A stretch of DNA of 64,000 nt from Actinotignum timonense (GTDB lineage: Bacteria; Actinomycetota; Actinomycetes; Actinomycetales; Actinomycetaceae), in contig NZ_LT706966.1 in assembly GCF_900155575.1 (NCBI RefSeq), positions 1,096,352-1,160,351 of the forward strand. Direction: 5' to 3'. The notes beneath the pieces were generated by a model. The model did not search any database. It saw nothing but the letters and a program-made list of their open reading frames with translations, and was not told the origin of the DNA. Within the stretch, counting starts at the first letter, position 1, and each line of letters opens with the position of its first letter. The position numbers were made by a program, and so were the translations under genes. Positions 43,914-51,752 of the stretch are shown here, one piece after another.

Positions 43914-44768
43914 TTAGTTCTGCGGGCTTTCCGACTCGGGACTCTGGGCGGACGGCCCGGATTGGGGAGCCGACTGGCTTGAAGCCGTCTGCTGAGCTTG
44001 GGCTTGCGGCTGGCCGCTACCTTGCGGGTATCCCTGCTGTGCATAAGCCTGCTGGCCGTAATTCTGGCCGTAGGGCTGGCGGTACTGCTGGGCATAGGGC
44101 TGCTGGCCCTGATACTGAGCTTGACCCGGGTAGCCCTGGCCGTAGCCCTGCGGGTACCCCTGCATCGGCGCGCCCTGGTTCGGGTACCCTTGCGCCGGGT
44201 AGCCCTGCCCGTAGGGCTGCGCTGCGGGATAGCCGGGATAGCCCGGGTACGCGGGGCGCGCGGATTTCTTCGCGGCCGTTCCCGCAGCCACCCCCTGAGT
44301 GATCCCCACCAGTGCCAGAACCAAGGCCAGCGCGCCGGTCACCCAGAAAAGCACGGTGTACTGCGCCCCGAATTCGCGGAGCGCACTCACCGAACTATCC
44401 AAGGAGAGCGCCGCGAGCCCACCCAGGGTGATCGCTCCGCCCAGCGGCGCCAGCCACGAAAAAGCCTGGGCTGCCCGGCCGGTGATGAACAAACCGAGCA
44501 CTCCCGCCAGCAACGCGAGGACCAATCCAACACCGTATAGGATCACGGGCAGCCACACGCCACCCGGATGCGCCAGCCCGAAGATCGAGGCATTATCTTC
44601 GCCCAGGGCCAGGACCGGCGTGAAGCACAAGATAATAAGAGCGATGCACAGTGTGGTGGTGAGAGCCGCCAGGCCGCGCAGCGCGCCGGTGCCACGCTTC
44701 GATGCGGAGGGAACGGGGTAGCTCGGAGGGACAGGCTGCTGTGCGTATCCGGGATATTGAGTGCTCAT
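43914..44768 (-). CDS. Hypothetical membrane protein with YPQG-rich tail
   Basis: The 284-residue protein has four membrane segments between residues 30 and 165 (LRGLAALTTTLCIALIILCF, WLPVILYGVGLVLALLAGVL, WLAPLGGAITLGGLAALSL, VLFWVTGALALVLALVGIT). A tail of about 110 residues made of Tyr/Pro/Gln/Gly repeats follows (GYPQGYGQGYPGQ, QQPYAQQYRQPYGQN), then a Ser/Gln-rich end. A short YPGYAQQPVPPSYP motif opens the protein. No enzymatic domain is recognised. It is convergent with tatD and has no Rv homologue known to me at this position. Confidence 0.7.
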   Translation of the reverse strand: MSTQYPGYAQQPVPPSYPVPSASKRGTGALRGLAALTTTLCIALIILCFTPVLALGEDNASIFGLAHPGGVWLPVILYGVGLVLALLAGVLGLFITGRAAQAFSWLAPLGGAITLGGLAALSLDSSVSALREFGAQYTVLFWVTGALALVLALVGITQGVAAGTAAKKSARPAYPGYPGYPAAQPYGQGYPAQGYPNQGAPMQGYPQGYGQGYPGQAQYQGQQPYAQQYRQPYGQNYGQQAYAQQGYPQGSGQPQAQAQQTASSQSAPQSGPSAQSPESESPQN

Positions 44769-45097
44769 AGCCTTAAATGTAATCGATGTAACGCCCGCGC
44801 TGGGGGCGCGTTAGCTTTGTCTCCCCGCCAGGGCCTTCCCAGCCCTCTCCGGCAATGTGAAATAACGCTCAGATTACGATGCGCCAGCGGGCGGCGTCGT
44901 CGTACCACATGCGCAAAAACCGCAAGAATCCACGGAAAGATCACGCGACCACCGCGTGAGCGTTCTTGAAAATCTCAAGAAAAGCGAGCCTTCCTCTCCG
45001 GATCATTGTCCAAATGTTACGAAATGATTACACTCGATATAGTTTCGTTATAAAAGCGGGGCCGGAGGGTACTCGCGCAAGCAACGGAGGAAGTTTA
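44769..45097 (+). promoter_or_regulatory. 329-nt upstream region of the rpf-like gene
   Basis: No gene is supported. Two adjacent hairpin or operator-like inverted repeats are present: TCACGCG/CGCGTGA (44941-44959) and TTCTTGA/TCAAGAA (44963-44981), each with a 5-nt spacer. The stretch 45005-45055 is AT-rich (GATATAGTTTCG), so the promoter probably lies there. A ribosome-binding site CGGAGGA lies at the correct distance from GTG 45098. One CGTCGTCGTA copy lies at 44895. Confidence 0.45.
44895..44904 (+). repeat. CGTCGTCGTA motif upstream of the rpf-like gene
   Basis: Exact copy (context GCGGCGTCGTCGTACCAC), not next to an obvious hairpin. Confidence 0.85.
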
Positions 45098-46240
45098 GTG
45101 GGGCGTCACAGCGCACAGGGAATGGGACTCGAGCAATTCGTTCGGGCTGAGGTTTGTACCCCGGGTCCGCGGTCGCGGGCTCTCATGATGGAACGCGGCG
45201 CGGTGAGCGAGGCGGTGCAGGCCGCGCTGGCTACTCGGCCGCAGGCCACCGGTACCGCATTCCAGGCACCCGCCGCGGTGGAGGATACCGCTGCGAACGC
45301 CCAGCTCAGTGCTTTCCCGCTCAGCCGGCGCGGGGTTGCCGCGCTCGGGGCCGTGCTGCTGGCCGGCAGCGGTATCGGCTTGATGTCGCATATGTCCATG
45401 CCCGCCAATGCGTACGCGGATGGTTTCCCGGTGGCGCGCGCTGCCGGCGCCACGGTTTCCGAATACTCTTTCACCGTTAATTTTGAAGGCGAAGAACGCA
45501 CCCTCACCACCACGGCGGGCACCCTCGGGGAAGCCCTGCGGGAAGCCGGGATCACGGTTTCCGGGGACGACGTTGTTTCGCAGAGCCTCGCCGAAGCGGT
45601 CACCCCCGGCGCGAAGGTCACCATCACCCGGGTGGAAAAGCGCGTGGTCACCGAAGAGGTGGTGGACGCGCACGGTTCCACCAAGGTCGACGACGCCGCG
45701 CTTGCCAAAGGCACCACCAAGGTGGAAACGGAAGGCAAGGATGGCATTTCTGCCAATACCTATGAAATCCGGGTGGAAAACGGCAAGGAAGTTGCTCGTA
45801 CCCTGACTTTCTCCGCGGTCAAGCAGGCCCGCGTGGATGAAGTGGTCAAGGTAGGGACTTCGGAAAGCGCCGCCGCGGTGGCGGGCGCGAGCGGTGACGC
45901 TGGCAGTGCGGCGCTCGGGAGCGCCAGCGTGGTTCCGGCCGGCACCGCCCAGGAAATCGCCTCGGGTATGCTCTCCGCTTACGGCTGGGGTCAGGACCAG
46001 TTCTCCTGCCTGGTCACGCTGTGGAATCGGGAATCGAATTGGAATCACCTGGCGGAAAACAGCTCCTCGGGGGCCTACGGTATTCCGCAGGCGCTGCCCG
46101 GCTCGAAGATGGCGTCCGCCGGTGCCGATTGGCAGACCAATCCCGCCACCCAGATCCGCTGGGGTCTGGGCTACATCGAAGGCCGCTACGGCAGCCCCTG
46201 CGCCGCGCTCGGGCATTCCAATTCCCGCGGGTGGTACTAA
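45098..46240 (+). CDS. G5-domain resuscitation-promoting-factor-like muralytic protein
   Basis: Rpf-type proteins cleave peptidoglycan outside the cell. From GTG 45098 the protein has 380 residues. A membrane-anchor or signal segment (AALGAVLLAGSGIGLMSHMS) lies near residue 85-105. A DUF348 unit follows (LTTTAGTLGEALREAGITVS), then a G5 domain (KRVVTEEVVDAHGSTKV to GKEVARTL) and a C-terminal lysozyme-like domain. There the catalytic Glu is in LWNRESNWNHLAENSSSGA, with YGIPQALPGSKM and YIEGRYGSPCAALGHS. The fold resembles Rpf and SLT transglycosylases. The place after metG-tatD corresponds to rpfB. Confidence 0.85.
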   Translation: MGRHSAQGMGLEQFVRAEVCTPGPRSRALMMERGAVSEAVQAALATRPQATGTAFQAPAAVEDTAANAQLSAFPLSRRGVAALGAVLLAGSGIGLMSHMSMPANAYADGFPVARAAGATVSEYSFTVNFEGEERTLTTTAGTLGEALREAGITVSGDDVVSQSLAEAVTPGAKVTITRVEKRVVTEEVVDAHGSTKVDDAALAKGTTKVETEGKDGISANTYEIRVENGKEVARTLTFSAVKQARVDEVVKVGTSESAAAVAGASGDAGSAALGSASVVPAGTAQEIASGMLSAYGWGQDQFSCLVTLWNRESNWNHLAENSSSGAYGIPQALPGSKMASAGADWQTNPATQIRWGLGYIEGRYGSPCAALGHSNSRGWY

Positions 46241-46343
46241 GCCTGCAGCTTTAAGCCCGCGGCTCTCAGCTGCTACGCAACCGGTACGCAACCGCCGCTA
46301 CTCAAGAGCGGTATTGCGCTGGTGCCGGGTCGCTTATACGCTC

Positions 46344-46541
46344 ATGATTATGGGCGCCACGATAACGATTAGTGACAAACTAGCGCGCGATATTGCGGAT
46401 ATCGCGGCTCGCTACGGCATGAGCGAAGAACAGGTTGTACGCGAAAGCCTGGCCGCTCTTCGCAGCGAGCTTGAGGTCGCTGACCAGCTTGATGCACTGT
46501 ATTCCAAGCGCGCTACCGCGATGGAGCGTTTGGGAAATTGA
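46344..46541 (+). CDS. Small antitoxin-like protein of a Doc-type module
   Basis: A 65-residue protein beginning MIMGATITISDKLARDIADI; ATG 46350 is an alternative start. The N-terminal beta strand and the following helices (SEEQVVRESLAALRSEL) resemble a ribbon-helix-helix DNA-binding domain, and a charged C-terminal tail (YSKRATAMERLGN) could wrap the toxin. Its stop overlaps the start of the Fic/Doc gene, so the two are co-translated. It would neutralise the toxin and repress the operon. Assignment rests on size, layout and context. Confidence 0.65.
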   Translation: MIMGATITISDKLARDIADIAARYGMSEEQVVRESLAALRSELEVADQLDALYSKRATAMERLGN

Positions 46542-46942
46542 GGCGGCTCAACGAATTCGCGGTGGAACGCTGGTTGGCGCGGCGTGGATTTTATGTGCGC
46601 TCCCGGGCCGGGCTGCGCTCCTGCTTCCAGGGTGCTTTCGGGAAAATGTACGGGGTGGAACTGTACCCGAGTCCGCACGAAAAAGCCGCGAAAATCCTGC
46701 TGGAAGTAGAGACCCAGCATCCGCTTTTTGACGGAAATAAGCGGCTCGGGGCGCTGCTATGTGAAGCGCTCCTCAACGAGTTCGGCTTCGAATTAATGAT
46801 GAACGACGACGCGCTAGCTGACATGTGTTTCGCTGTCGCCGGAGGGCAATTACGGGATCTGGCACAGATAACGGAGCTACTCAAAGAGAATTCGCGGCCG
46901 GAGTTCGTCAATAATGTGCATCCAGCGCTCGAAGCTGAATAA
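46538..46942 (+). CDS. Fic/Doc-family toxin
   Basis: A 134-residue Doc-type protein starting at TTG 46538, which overlaps the antitoxin stop. The Fic motif reads HPLFDGNKRLG: the catalytic His, the metal-binding Asp and the Asn-Lys-Arg of the anion hole are all present. FDGNKR resembles Doc (DANKR) more than AMP-transferring Fic (GNGR). Doc phosphorylates EF-Tu and stops translation. The upstream helix with YPSPHEKAAKILLEVE fits the fold. No antitoxin helix is fused within. The pair is absent from this place in the M. tuberculosis order. Confidence 0.85.
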   Translation: MRRLNEFAVERWLARRGFYVRSRAGLRSCFQGAFGKMYGVELYPSPHEKAAKILLEVETQHPLFDGNKRLGALLCEALLNEFGFELMMNDDALADMCFAVAGGQLRDLAQITELLKENSRPEFVNNVHPALEAE

Positions 46943-47165
46943 ACGTGACTATTGGGGTATACAGTTACACCATGAATGTGGTGAGAAGCATGGTACTGGC
47001 CGGCAGCTGCGCCGCGCACTCGCCTTGCTGATCGCGGCGGTGGCGGCCGTGGTCCTTATTCTGGTGTATCTCTTCTTGGTTGTGTGGGCGTAACAGAGCC
47101 GGGCATCCGGGTCCGTATAAGATCACATGCTCCGTAAGTAGAAGCGCGAAGGGAGGCGGTTAAAA
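46943..47165 (+). other. Short gap with a possible single-TM peptide
   Basis: A frame ending at the TAA at 47091-47093 encodes a basic segment followed by a strong membrane helix (LLIAAVAAVVLILVYLFLVV), but it has no clear start codon or ribosome-binding site. It may be a remnant or a short gene with a non-standard start. The rest holds the ribosome-binding region (AGGGAGGCGG) of the following ABC gene. Confidence 0.3.
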
Positions 47166-47801
47166 ATGGATTGTAAGACCCTCATAGGTTTTGAAGCTGT
47201 GAGCTTAGAGTATTCGGTAGCCGGAAAACCGAATAAGGTTATTTTTGATGATCTTACTTTCTCGGTGGAGCCCGGGAGCATTACAGCGGTAGTTGGTCGT
47301 TCGGGCTCGGGGAAAAGCACCGTCCTCGATGTGGCATATGGAAAGCTGCCTCCCAGTTCGGGAAGAGTCTCCTGGTGCGATAGGGATCTCAGCTCTTTGC
47401 GTGAAAGCGAAGCGCAACATATCCGGCGCGCAAATATTGGGTACGTGGACCAGAAAGCGCTTTTACTAGGCGACCTCACTGTCCTCAAGAACGTTATGTG
47501 CGGGGGCGTTGATAAGACCACTGCACACTCTTGGCTGGAAAAGCTTGGCGTTGCAGATATTTCGGATAGTCGGGGAGCGAAGATTTCGGGTGGTGAAGCT
47601 CAGCGGGTAGCGCTGGCACGGGCGCTTGCAAAGCAACCTGATCTACTGATCTTGGATGAACCCACCTCGTCGCTCGACCTTGGAAACGCGCACGTGGTTG
47701 CCGAGATTTTACAGTTGGAGGCACGGCGGGGAGCCGGTATTCTTGTCGCCACTCACGATGACGTGATTGGGGCCATTGCCAACATGAAAGTGACCCTGTA
47801 A
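47166..47801 (+). CDS. ABC transporter ATPase, MacB/FtsE type
   Basis: A 211-residue ATPase: Walker A GRSGSGKST, Q-loop GYVDQKALLLGDLTV, signature KISGGEAQRVALARALA, Walker B LLILDEPTSSLDL, H-loop ATHDD. The signature is ISGGE rather than LSGGQ. Its stop overlaps the start of the permease gene region (TAAATG), so both are co-translated. Codon use is less GC-biased than in neighbouring core genes, and the pair interrupts the usual rpfB-ksgA order, so it was probably acquired together. Confidence 0.88.
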   Translation: MDCKTLIGFEAVSLEYSVAGKPNKVIFDDLTFSVEPGSITAVVGRSGSGKSTVLDVAYGKLPPSSGRVSWCDRDLSSLRESEAQHIRRANIGYVDQKALLLGDLTVLKNVMCGGVDKTTAHSWLEKLGVADISDSRGAKISGGEAQRVALARALAKQPDLLILDEPTSSLDLGNAHVVAEILQLEARRGAGILVATHDDVIGAIANMKVTL

Positions 47802-50582
47802 ATGTTCCGGCCCAGTTGGAAGCGCAGTTCTGTTTACGTGCTCATAGCGCTGTTTTGCTTCGCGTGGGTCTTTGCCTCGCACATGGCATACTCCCTTGCC
47901 GGTGCCAAAATGGATGACGAATGGCGCGGACGTTACGACATTCTGGTCACCGATAACAAGGCAGGCGAAGCCCTCTATTCCTCACGTGATAAAGCAGGAA
48001 TGACGCTGCTGGAACAAAACTATGCAGCGCAGACCTTGCCGGAGCTGGAATCGCGAATACTAGAAGAAGTGAGAAAAATTGACGCTGTGTCAGTGGCGGC
48101 ACCGGTCGGTTTCCTCGGCAGTTACAAAGGATTTTGGGTACTTCCGCAAATTGCCTCAGATGGAATAGATTTCCAAAAGTCGCCTGTGAAGAGTTATCGC
48201 GTCACATGGCAAGTGCTTGAGGCAGAAACTAAGGTTCTGGATAAAGGGACCGCGCAATATGACCTCGACGCCACAGGAATAATTGCTCGGCCCACACCCA
48301 CCGGCGGTGAACCCACCGGAATCCAGTCACATATAGGCATGCGGCCAGAGCTCTACCGGTATCACTATCCAAGTGTCACCATCCCGGATGAAAACTCACT
48401 TCTTCTCACGGCTTTCGCGCTGCCAGATGTGGCAACCAGCGTCGCAGTAGTAGATCCCGTATCGGAACGTGAACTTTTAGGGTCGGCAGGAGAATGGCTC
48501 AATCCTCTCATTGAATTCGACAAGGTAGTTGAACGTAAATTGGGCCTTGGGGATCCTCTTAGTGCAGATGATCTCGCGGCTCTTCCGAACGGTGTTGTCG
48601 TTACTCAGCAAGACCTTGCTCTGGCACAGGACGCAAGATCGGGAGAAGGAAGCGAGGCGATTGCGCCGCTCGCTGCAATGCCAGGAATGGCAGAACGTGG
48701 TCGCCCGGTGCCATGGCGGGCATATGGGATGAATTCTCAGATATTTGGATACGTTGCCAACCAGGATTTCTCACCGAATATCTCTATTTCTGTTGCCATA
48801 GAGAGCGTCGACGAGCATGGAAAAACGGTGGATGCAGTCGAGCAACGCATTGATCTGGCGCATGACAATGGCCCCTTTGGCTCGCGTGCGTTTTTGCTGC
48901 CTCTTCCAGAACAAGGAGGGGAAACCTACGGGAGAATAACTGAGACCTATACCAATGGCGCTTACGTTACTGCCGATAATGTTTTCGCTCCGAAACTTAC
49001 TCCGGTTCCCGCGGGTGAAACGGTGGTGGAAGATGAAGCTCCGCCGCGCGTTCAGGCTGACGAGGAATATCGGGCTAGCTTTGTGGCGAATCCCGTAGGC
49101 ATTGCTCCCCTCTATATTTCTTATAACGAGTCTGACTCTCTAGCCACGCAAGTAACTCCGCAGGAGCGTGGCGCAGAGATTACGTATCGTGCGACCGCTC
49201 CCTTAGATAACTCTCTTGGCTCGGTTGTTCGTGACGGTGGCGCACCCTTTGAAGTTGGCGAGTTTACTCCGCAGCAAATAAAAACGGATGACGTACCTGG
49301 CACGGATCCCCTCGGGGCGCTCGGACTTTATTCTTCAAATCGCCTGATGCAGGGAAGCGAACGGATTGACCACCTCCGCTCAGGACTCGGTGTTGCGCTG
49401 AATCCACCATCGGCAGTGGTTTCTTACGGAAGCGCTGAGCCTCTTTCGGAGGAACTCCCGATCAACGCTATTAGAGTACGAGTCGCGAATCTTGAGGGCC
49501 TAACTCGGGAGGATGCGCTAGTAGCTATCGGGAAAGTGGCTGATCGTATCCGGTCCTTAGGTGTAGATGCCAGGGTAGTGGCAGGCTCATCACTCGGAAC
49601 TGCGAAGATTTGGATACCGCAAACTGCGGGCCAAACCGATAGCGAGACCGGTCGTCAAGAAGTGGAAGCGCTTGGCTGGGTCGATCATCGCTATGTTGTG
49701 CTAGGCGCGGCGGATTTCATGGCGAGCCTCCTCACCACTCTGGTGCACTCAATTGCGCAGGCTGGCGGTATCCTCATCATCGGCGTGATTGCGGTGGTGG
49801 GAGCGGTGGAATTTGCCGCGAGACGAACAAGATTCAATGTTCTCAAAAATCAAGGATGGTCCTCATCCTCATGTCTTGCAACCGTTCTTCGGGAAGAAGC
49901 TTGGGGGCTGATTCTTCTCGCATGTGCCCTTGTAACGACGGCATTGTTTTCAGTGGCGGAACAACCTCGATTACTAGCAGGCATTCCGCTTGTTTGCGGG
50001 GCTGTTATCTATGCGCTCCTTCTTATCCTTCCGCTTCGTTACGCCAGTCGAAGGAGCGGCTCGAATCTTCCGCGAATCTCTCTTCTAGGCTGGTTAACCG
50101 TTGCTGAGGGACTGTTTATCGGAGTGTTCTGCGCGCTACTTGGTGAAGTAGTAACAATGATCGTGTGGTTCCGGAAAGGCGCCCGCGGACTAGATATTGG
50201 TGAAGCCCTTGTTGAAGTATTACTACCTGTGCTTGTAGTCCTGGCGGCAGCGGCGGGCCTGGCAGTGAGCGTATTGCTTCTCCTGGCGCGCAGGAAACAA
50301 ACCGCTGTGCGGGACCTCAAAGATTTTATGTACTGGAACTTGGGCTGGAGTACAAGGAAGATCCGTACCGCGCAGGTAGGTGTCTCATTCATCGTCGCTA
50401 TGTGCTGTGCCTTAGTTGGTTGGATCGTCTCCGTGACATTGATCGGAGCCGGAATGGACCGCGGCCTGTATTGGGTTGTTTTTTCTTCAGCGGCTGTCGT
50501 CCTGGTTCTCATCAACGGTCTCGGTGTGAACCCATCTACTCTCCCGCGCCGTTTTCGCGCGAGTCTACGTTTGCAGCGTTGA
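47802..50582 (+). CDS. Very large FtsX-fold ABC permease
   Basis: A 926-residue partner of the ATPase upstream. One N-terminal membrane segment (YVLIALFCFAWVFASHMAYS) is followed by an extracytoplasmic region of about 600 residues. Then come at least six membrane helices (AQAGGILIIGVIAVVGAVEF, GLILLACALVTTALFS, GIPLVCGAVIYALLLILPL, GLFIGVFCALLGEVVTMIVW, LLPVLVVLAAAAGLAVSVLL, VSFIVAMCCALVGWIVSVTL). RTRFNVLKNQGWSSSSC stands in for the family REIGxL motif. The size of the external domain suggests a substrate or partner outside the membrane, such as a peptide or cell-wall factor. Confidence 0.75.
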   Translation: MFRPSWKRSSVYVLIALFCFAWVFASHMAYSLAGAKMDDEWRGRYDILVTDNKAGEALYSSRDKAGMTLLEQNYAAQTLPELESRILEEVRKIDAVSVAAPVGFLGSYKGFWVLPQIASDGIDFQKSPVKSYRVTWQVLEAETKVLDKGTAQYDLDATGIIARPTPTGGEPTGIQSHIGMRPELYRYHYPSVTIPDENSLLLTAFALPDVATSVAVVDPVSERELLGSAGEWLNPLIEFDKVVERKLGLGDPLSADDLAALPNGVVVTQQDLALAQDARSGEGSEAIAPLAAMPGMAERGRPVPWRAYGMNSQIFGYVANQDFSPNISISVAIESVDEHGKTVDAVEQRIDLAHDNGPFGSRAFLLPLPEQGGETYGRITETYTNGAYVTADNVFAPKLTPVPAGETVVEDEAPPRVQADEEYRASFVANPVGIAPLYISYNESDSLATQVTPQERGAEITYRATAPLDNSLGSVVRDGGAPFEVGEFTPQQIKTDDVPGTDPLGALGLYSSNRLMQGSERIDHLRSGLGVALNPPSAVVSYGSAEPLSEELPINAIRVRVANLEGLTREDALVAIGKVADRIRSLGVDARVVAGSSLGTAKIWIPQTAGQTDSETGRQEVEALGWVDHRYVVLGAADFMASLLTTLVHSIAQAGGILIIGVIAVVGAVEFAARRTRFNVLKNQGWSSSSCLATVLREEAWGLILLACALVTTALFSVAEQPRLLAGIPLVCGAVIYALLLILPLRYASRRSGSNLPRISLLGWLTVAEGLFIGVFCALLGEVVTMIVWFRKGARGLDIGEALVEVLLPVLVVLAAAAGLAVSVLLLLARRKQTAVRDLKDFMYWNLGWSTRKIRTAQVGVSFIVAMCCALVGWIVSVTLIGAGMDRGLYWVVFSSAAVVLVLINGLGVNPSTLPRRFRASLRLQR

Positions 50583-50672
50583 GAGGCGGGAAGGGACTTT
50601 CGTAACTTTGGGAATCGCGCCTCCCTCCGGGCCGTGCTTCGAGAGCGCTAGTCATCCGGGTACACTGCATCT

Positions 50673-51728
50673 GTGGTCGCCAATCATATTGCTCAACAGG
50701 ATTCGCCCGGTAACAGCTCGCCCGGGAACACGCAGCCCGGCAGCACACCGCTCGGTAGTGAACCGGCCGGTGATACCCCGGCTGGAACTGCCCTCCTCAC
50801 CCCGGTGGACGTGCGCGCGCTGTGCACGGCCCTGAATATCCGCCCCACCAAAACCCTGGGGCAAAACTTCGTGCATGACGGCGGCACCGTGCGCAAAATC
50901 GTGCGGGAAGCCGGGGTGGGCCCGGGGGATAAGGTCCTCGAAATCGGCCCGGGCCTGGGCTCCCTCACCCTGGCGCTCCTGGAAAGCGGTGCCTACGTAT
51001 CCGCGGTGGAGATCGACGCCGCCCTGGCTGCCGCGCTCCCTGATACCGTGGCACGCCGCCACAGCACTCCGGAGAATTTCGCGCTGCTGCACGCGGATGC
51101 CCTGAGTATCACCGGGCCCGAACAGCTCGCTTGCCCGCCCGCGCTCCGTACCGGCCACACCGAGGTCGCGGCCACCTCCACCGTAACTGCGAGCACCGGC
51201 GATCTCGGCAGCACGCAGAGCTTCGCGCCCACCGCCCTGGTGGCCAACCTTCCCTATAACGTGGCGGTGCCGGTGCTCCTCACCCTCATGGAAGCCCTGC
51301 CCAGCCTGGAAACCATCACCGTGATGGTGCAGCTCGAAGTCGCCGACCGCCTGGCCGCCGCCCCCGGTTCGCGCACCTACGGCGTGCCCTCCGTGAAAGC
51401 CGCCTGGTACGGCAGTGCCACCCGCGGCGCGAAAATCTCCCGCCACGTTTTCTACCCGGAGCCGAATGTGGATTCCGCCCTCGTCCACCTGCGCTTGCGG
51501 CCCGCGCCCGGTACCGATGACCTGCGCGAACGCGTTTTCGCGGTGGTCGACGCCGCTTTCGCTCAGCGGCGTAAAACTCTGCGCAGTGCCCTGGGTTCCT
51601 GGGCCGGCAGCCCGGTCGCCGCCGAAACGATCCTCCAGCGGGCCGGGGTATCACCCCAGGCCCGCGGGGAAACCCTCACCATTGACGATTATGTGCGGAT
51701 CGCGCAGGCCCGCGAACTCCCCAACTAA
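50673..51728 (+). CDS. ksgA: 16S rRNA adenine dimethyltransferase
   Basis: KsgA dimethylates A1518 and A1519 of 16S rRNA late in 30S assembly. The 351-residue protein has [19 protein letters not shown]-binding [28 protein letters not shown], the catalytic [16 protein letters not shown], and [16 protein letters not shown]. Two features lengthen it beyond the usual 270-290 residues: a 45-residue Pro/Gly/Ser-rich N-terminal extension and a 35-residue low-complexity insert before NLPY ([16 protein letters not shown] region). The ispE gene that normally follows in actinobacteria is not here. Confidence 0.93.
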   Translation: MVANHIAQQDSPGNSSPGNTQPGSTPLGSEPAGDTPAGTALLTPVDVRALCTALNIRPTKTLGQNFVHDGGTVRKIVREAGVGPGDKVLEIGPGLGSLTLALLESGAYVSAVEIDAALAAALPDTVARRHSTPENFALLHADALSITGPEQLACPPALRTGHTEVAATSTVTASTGDLGSTQSFAPTALVANLPYNVAVPVLLTLMEALPSLETITVMVQLEVADRLAAAPGSRTYGVPSVKAAWYGSATRGAKISRHVFYPEPNVDSALVHLRLRPAPGTDDLRERVFAVVDAAFAQRRKTLRSALGSWAGSPVAAETILQRAGVSPQARGETLTIDDYVRIAQARELPN

Positions 51729-51752
51729 AACCCATTCCAAGGACCACCAGCT

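Noticed and set aside
44966..45097. Upstream extension of the rpf-like gene to ATG 44966
   Set aside because: The extension crosses the AT-rich promoter-like DNA and inverted repeats; GTG 45098 has a proper GGAGG at the right distance.
47091..47093. Firm call of a small membrane-protein gene ending here
   Set aside because: The hydrophobic helix is clear, but no start codon with a ribosome-binding site supports translation, so it is only noted as a possibility.
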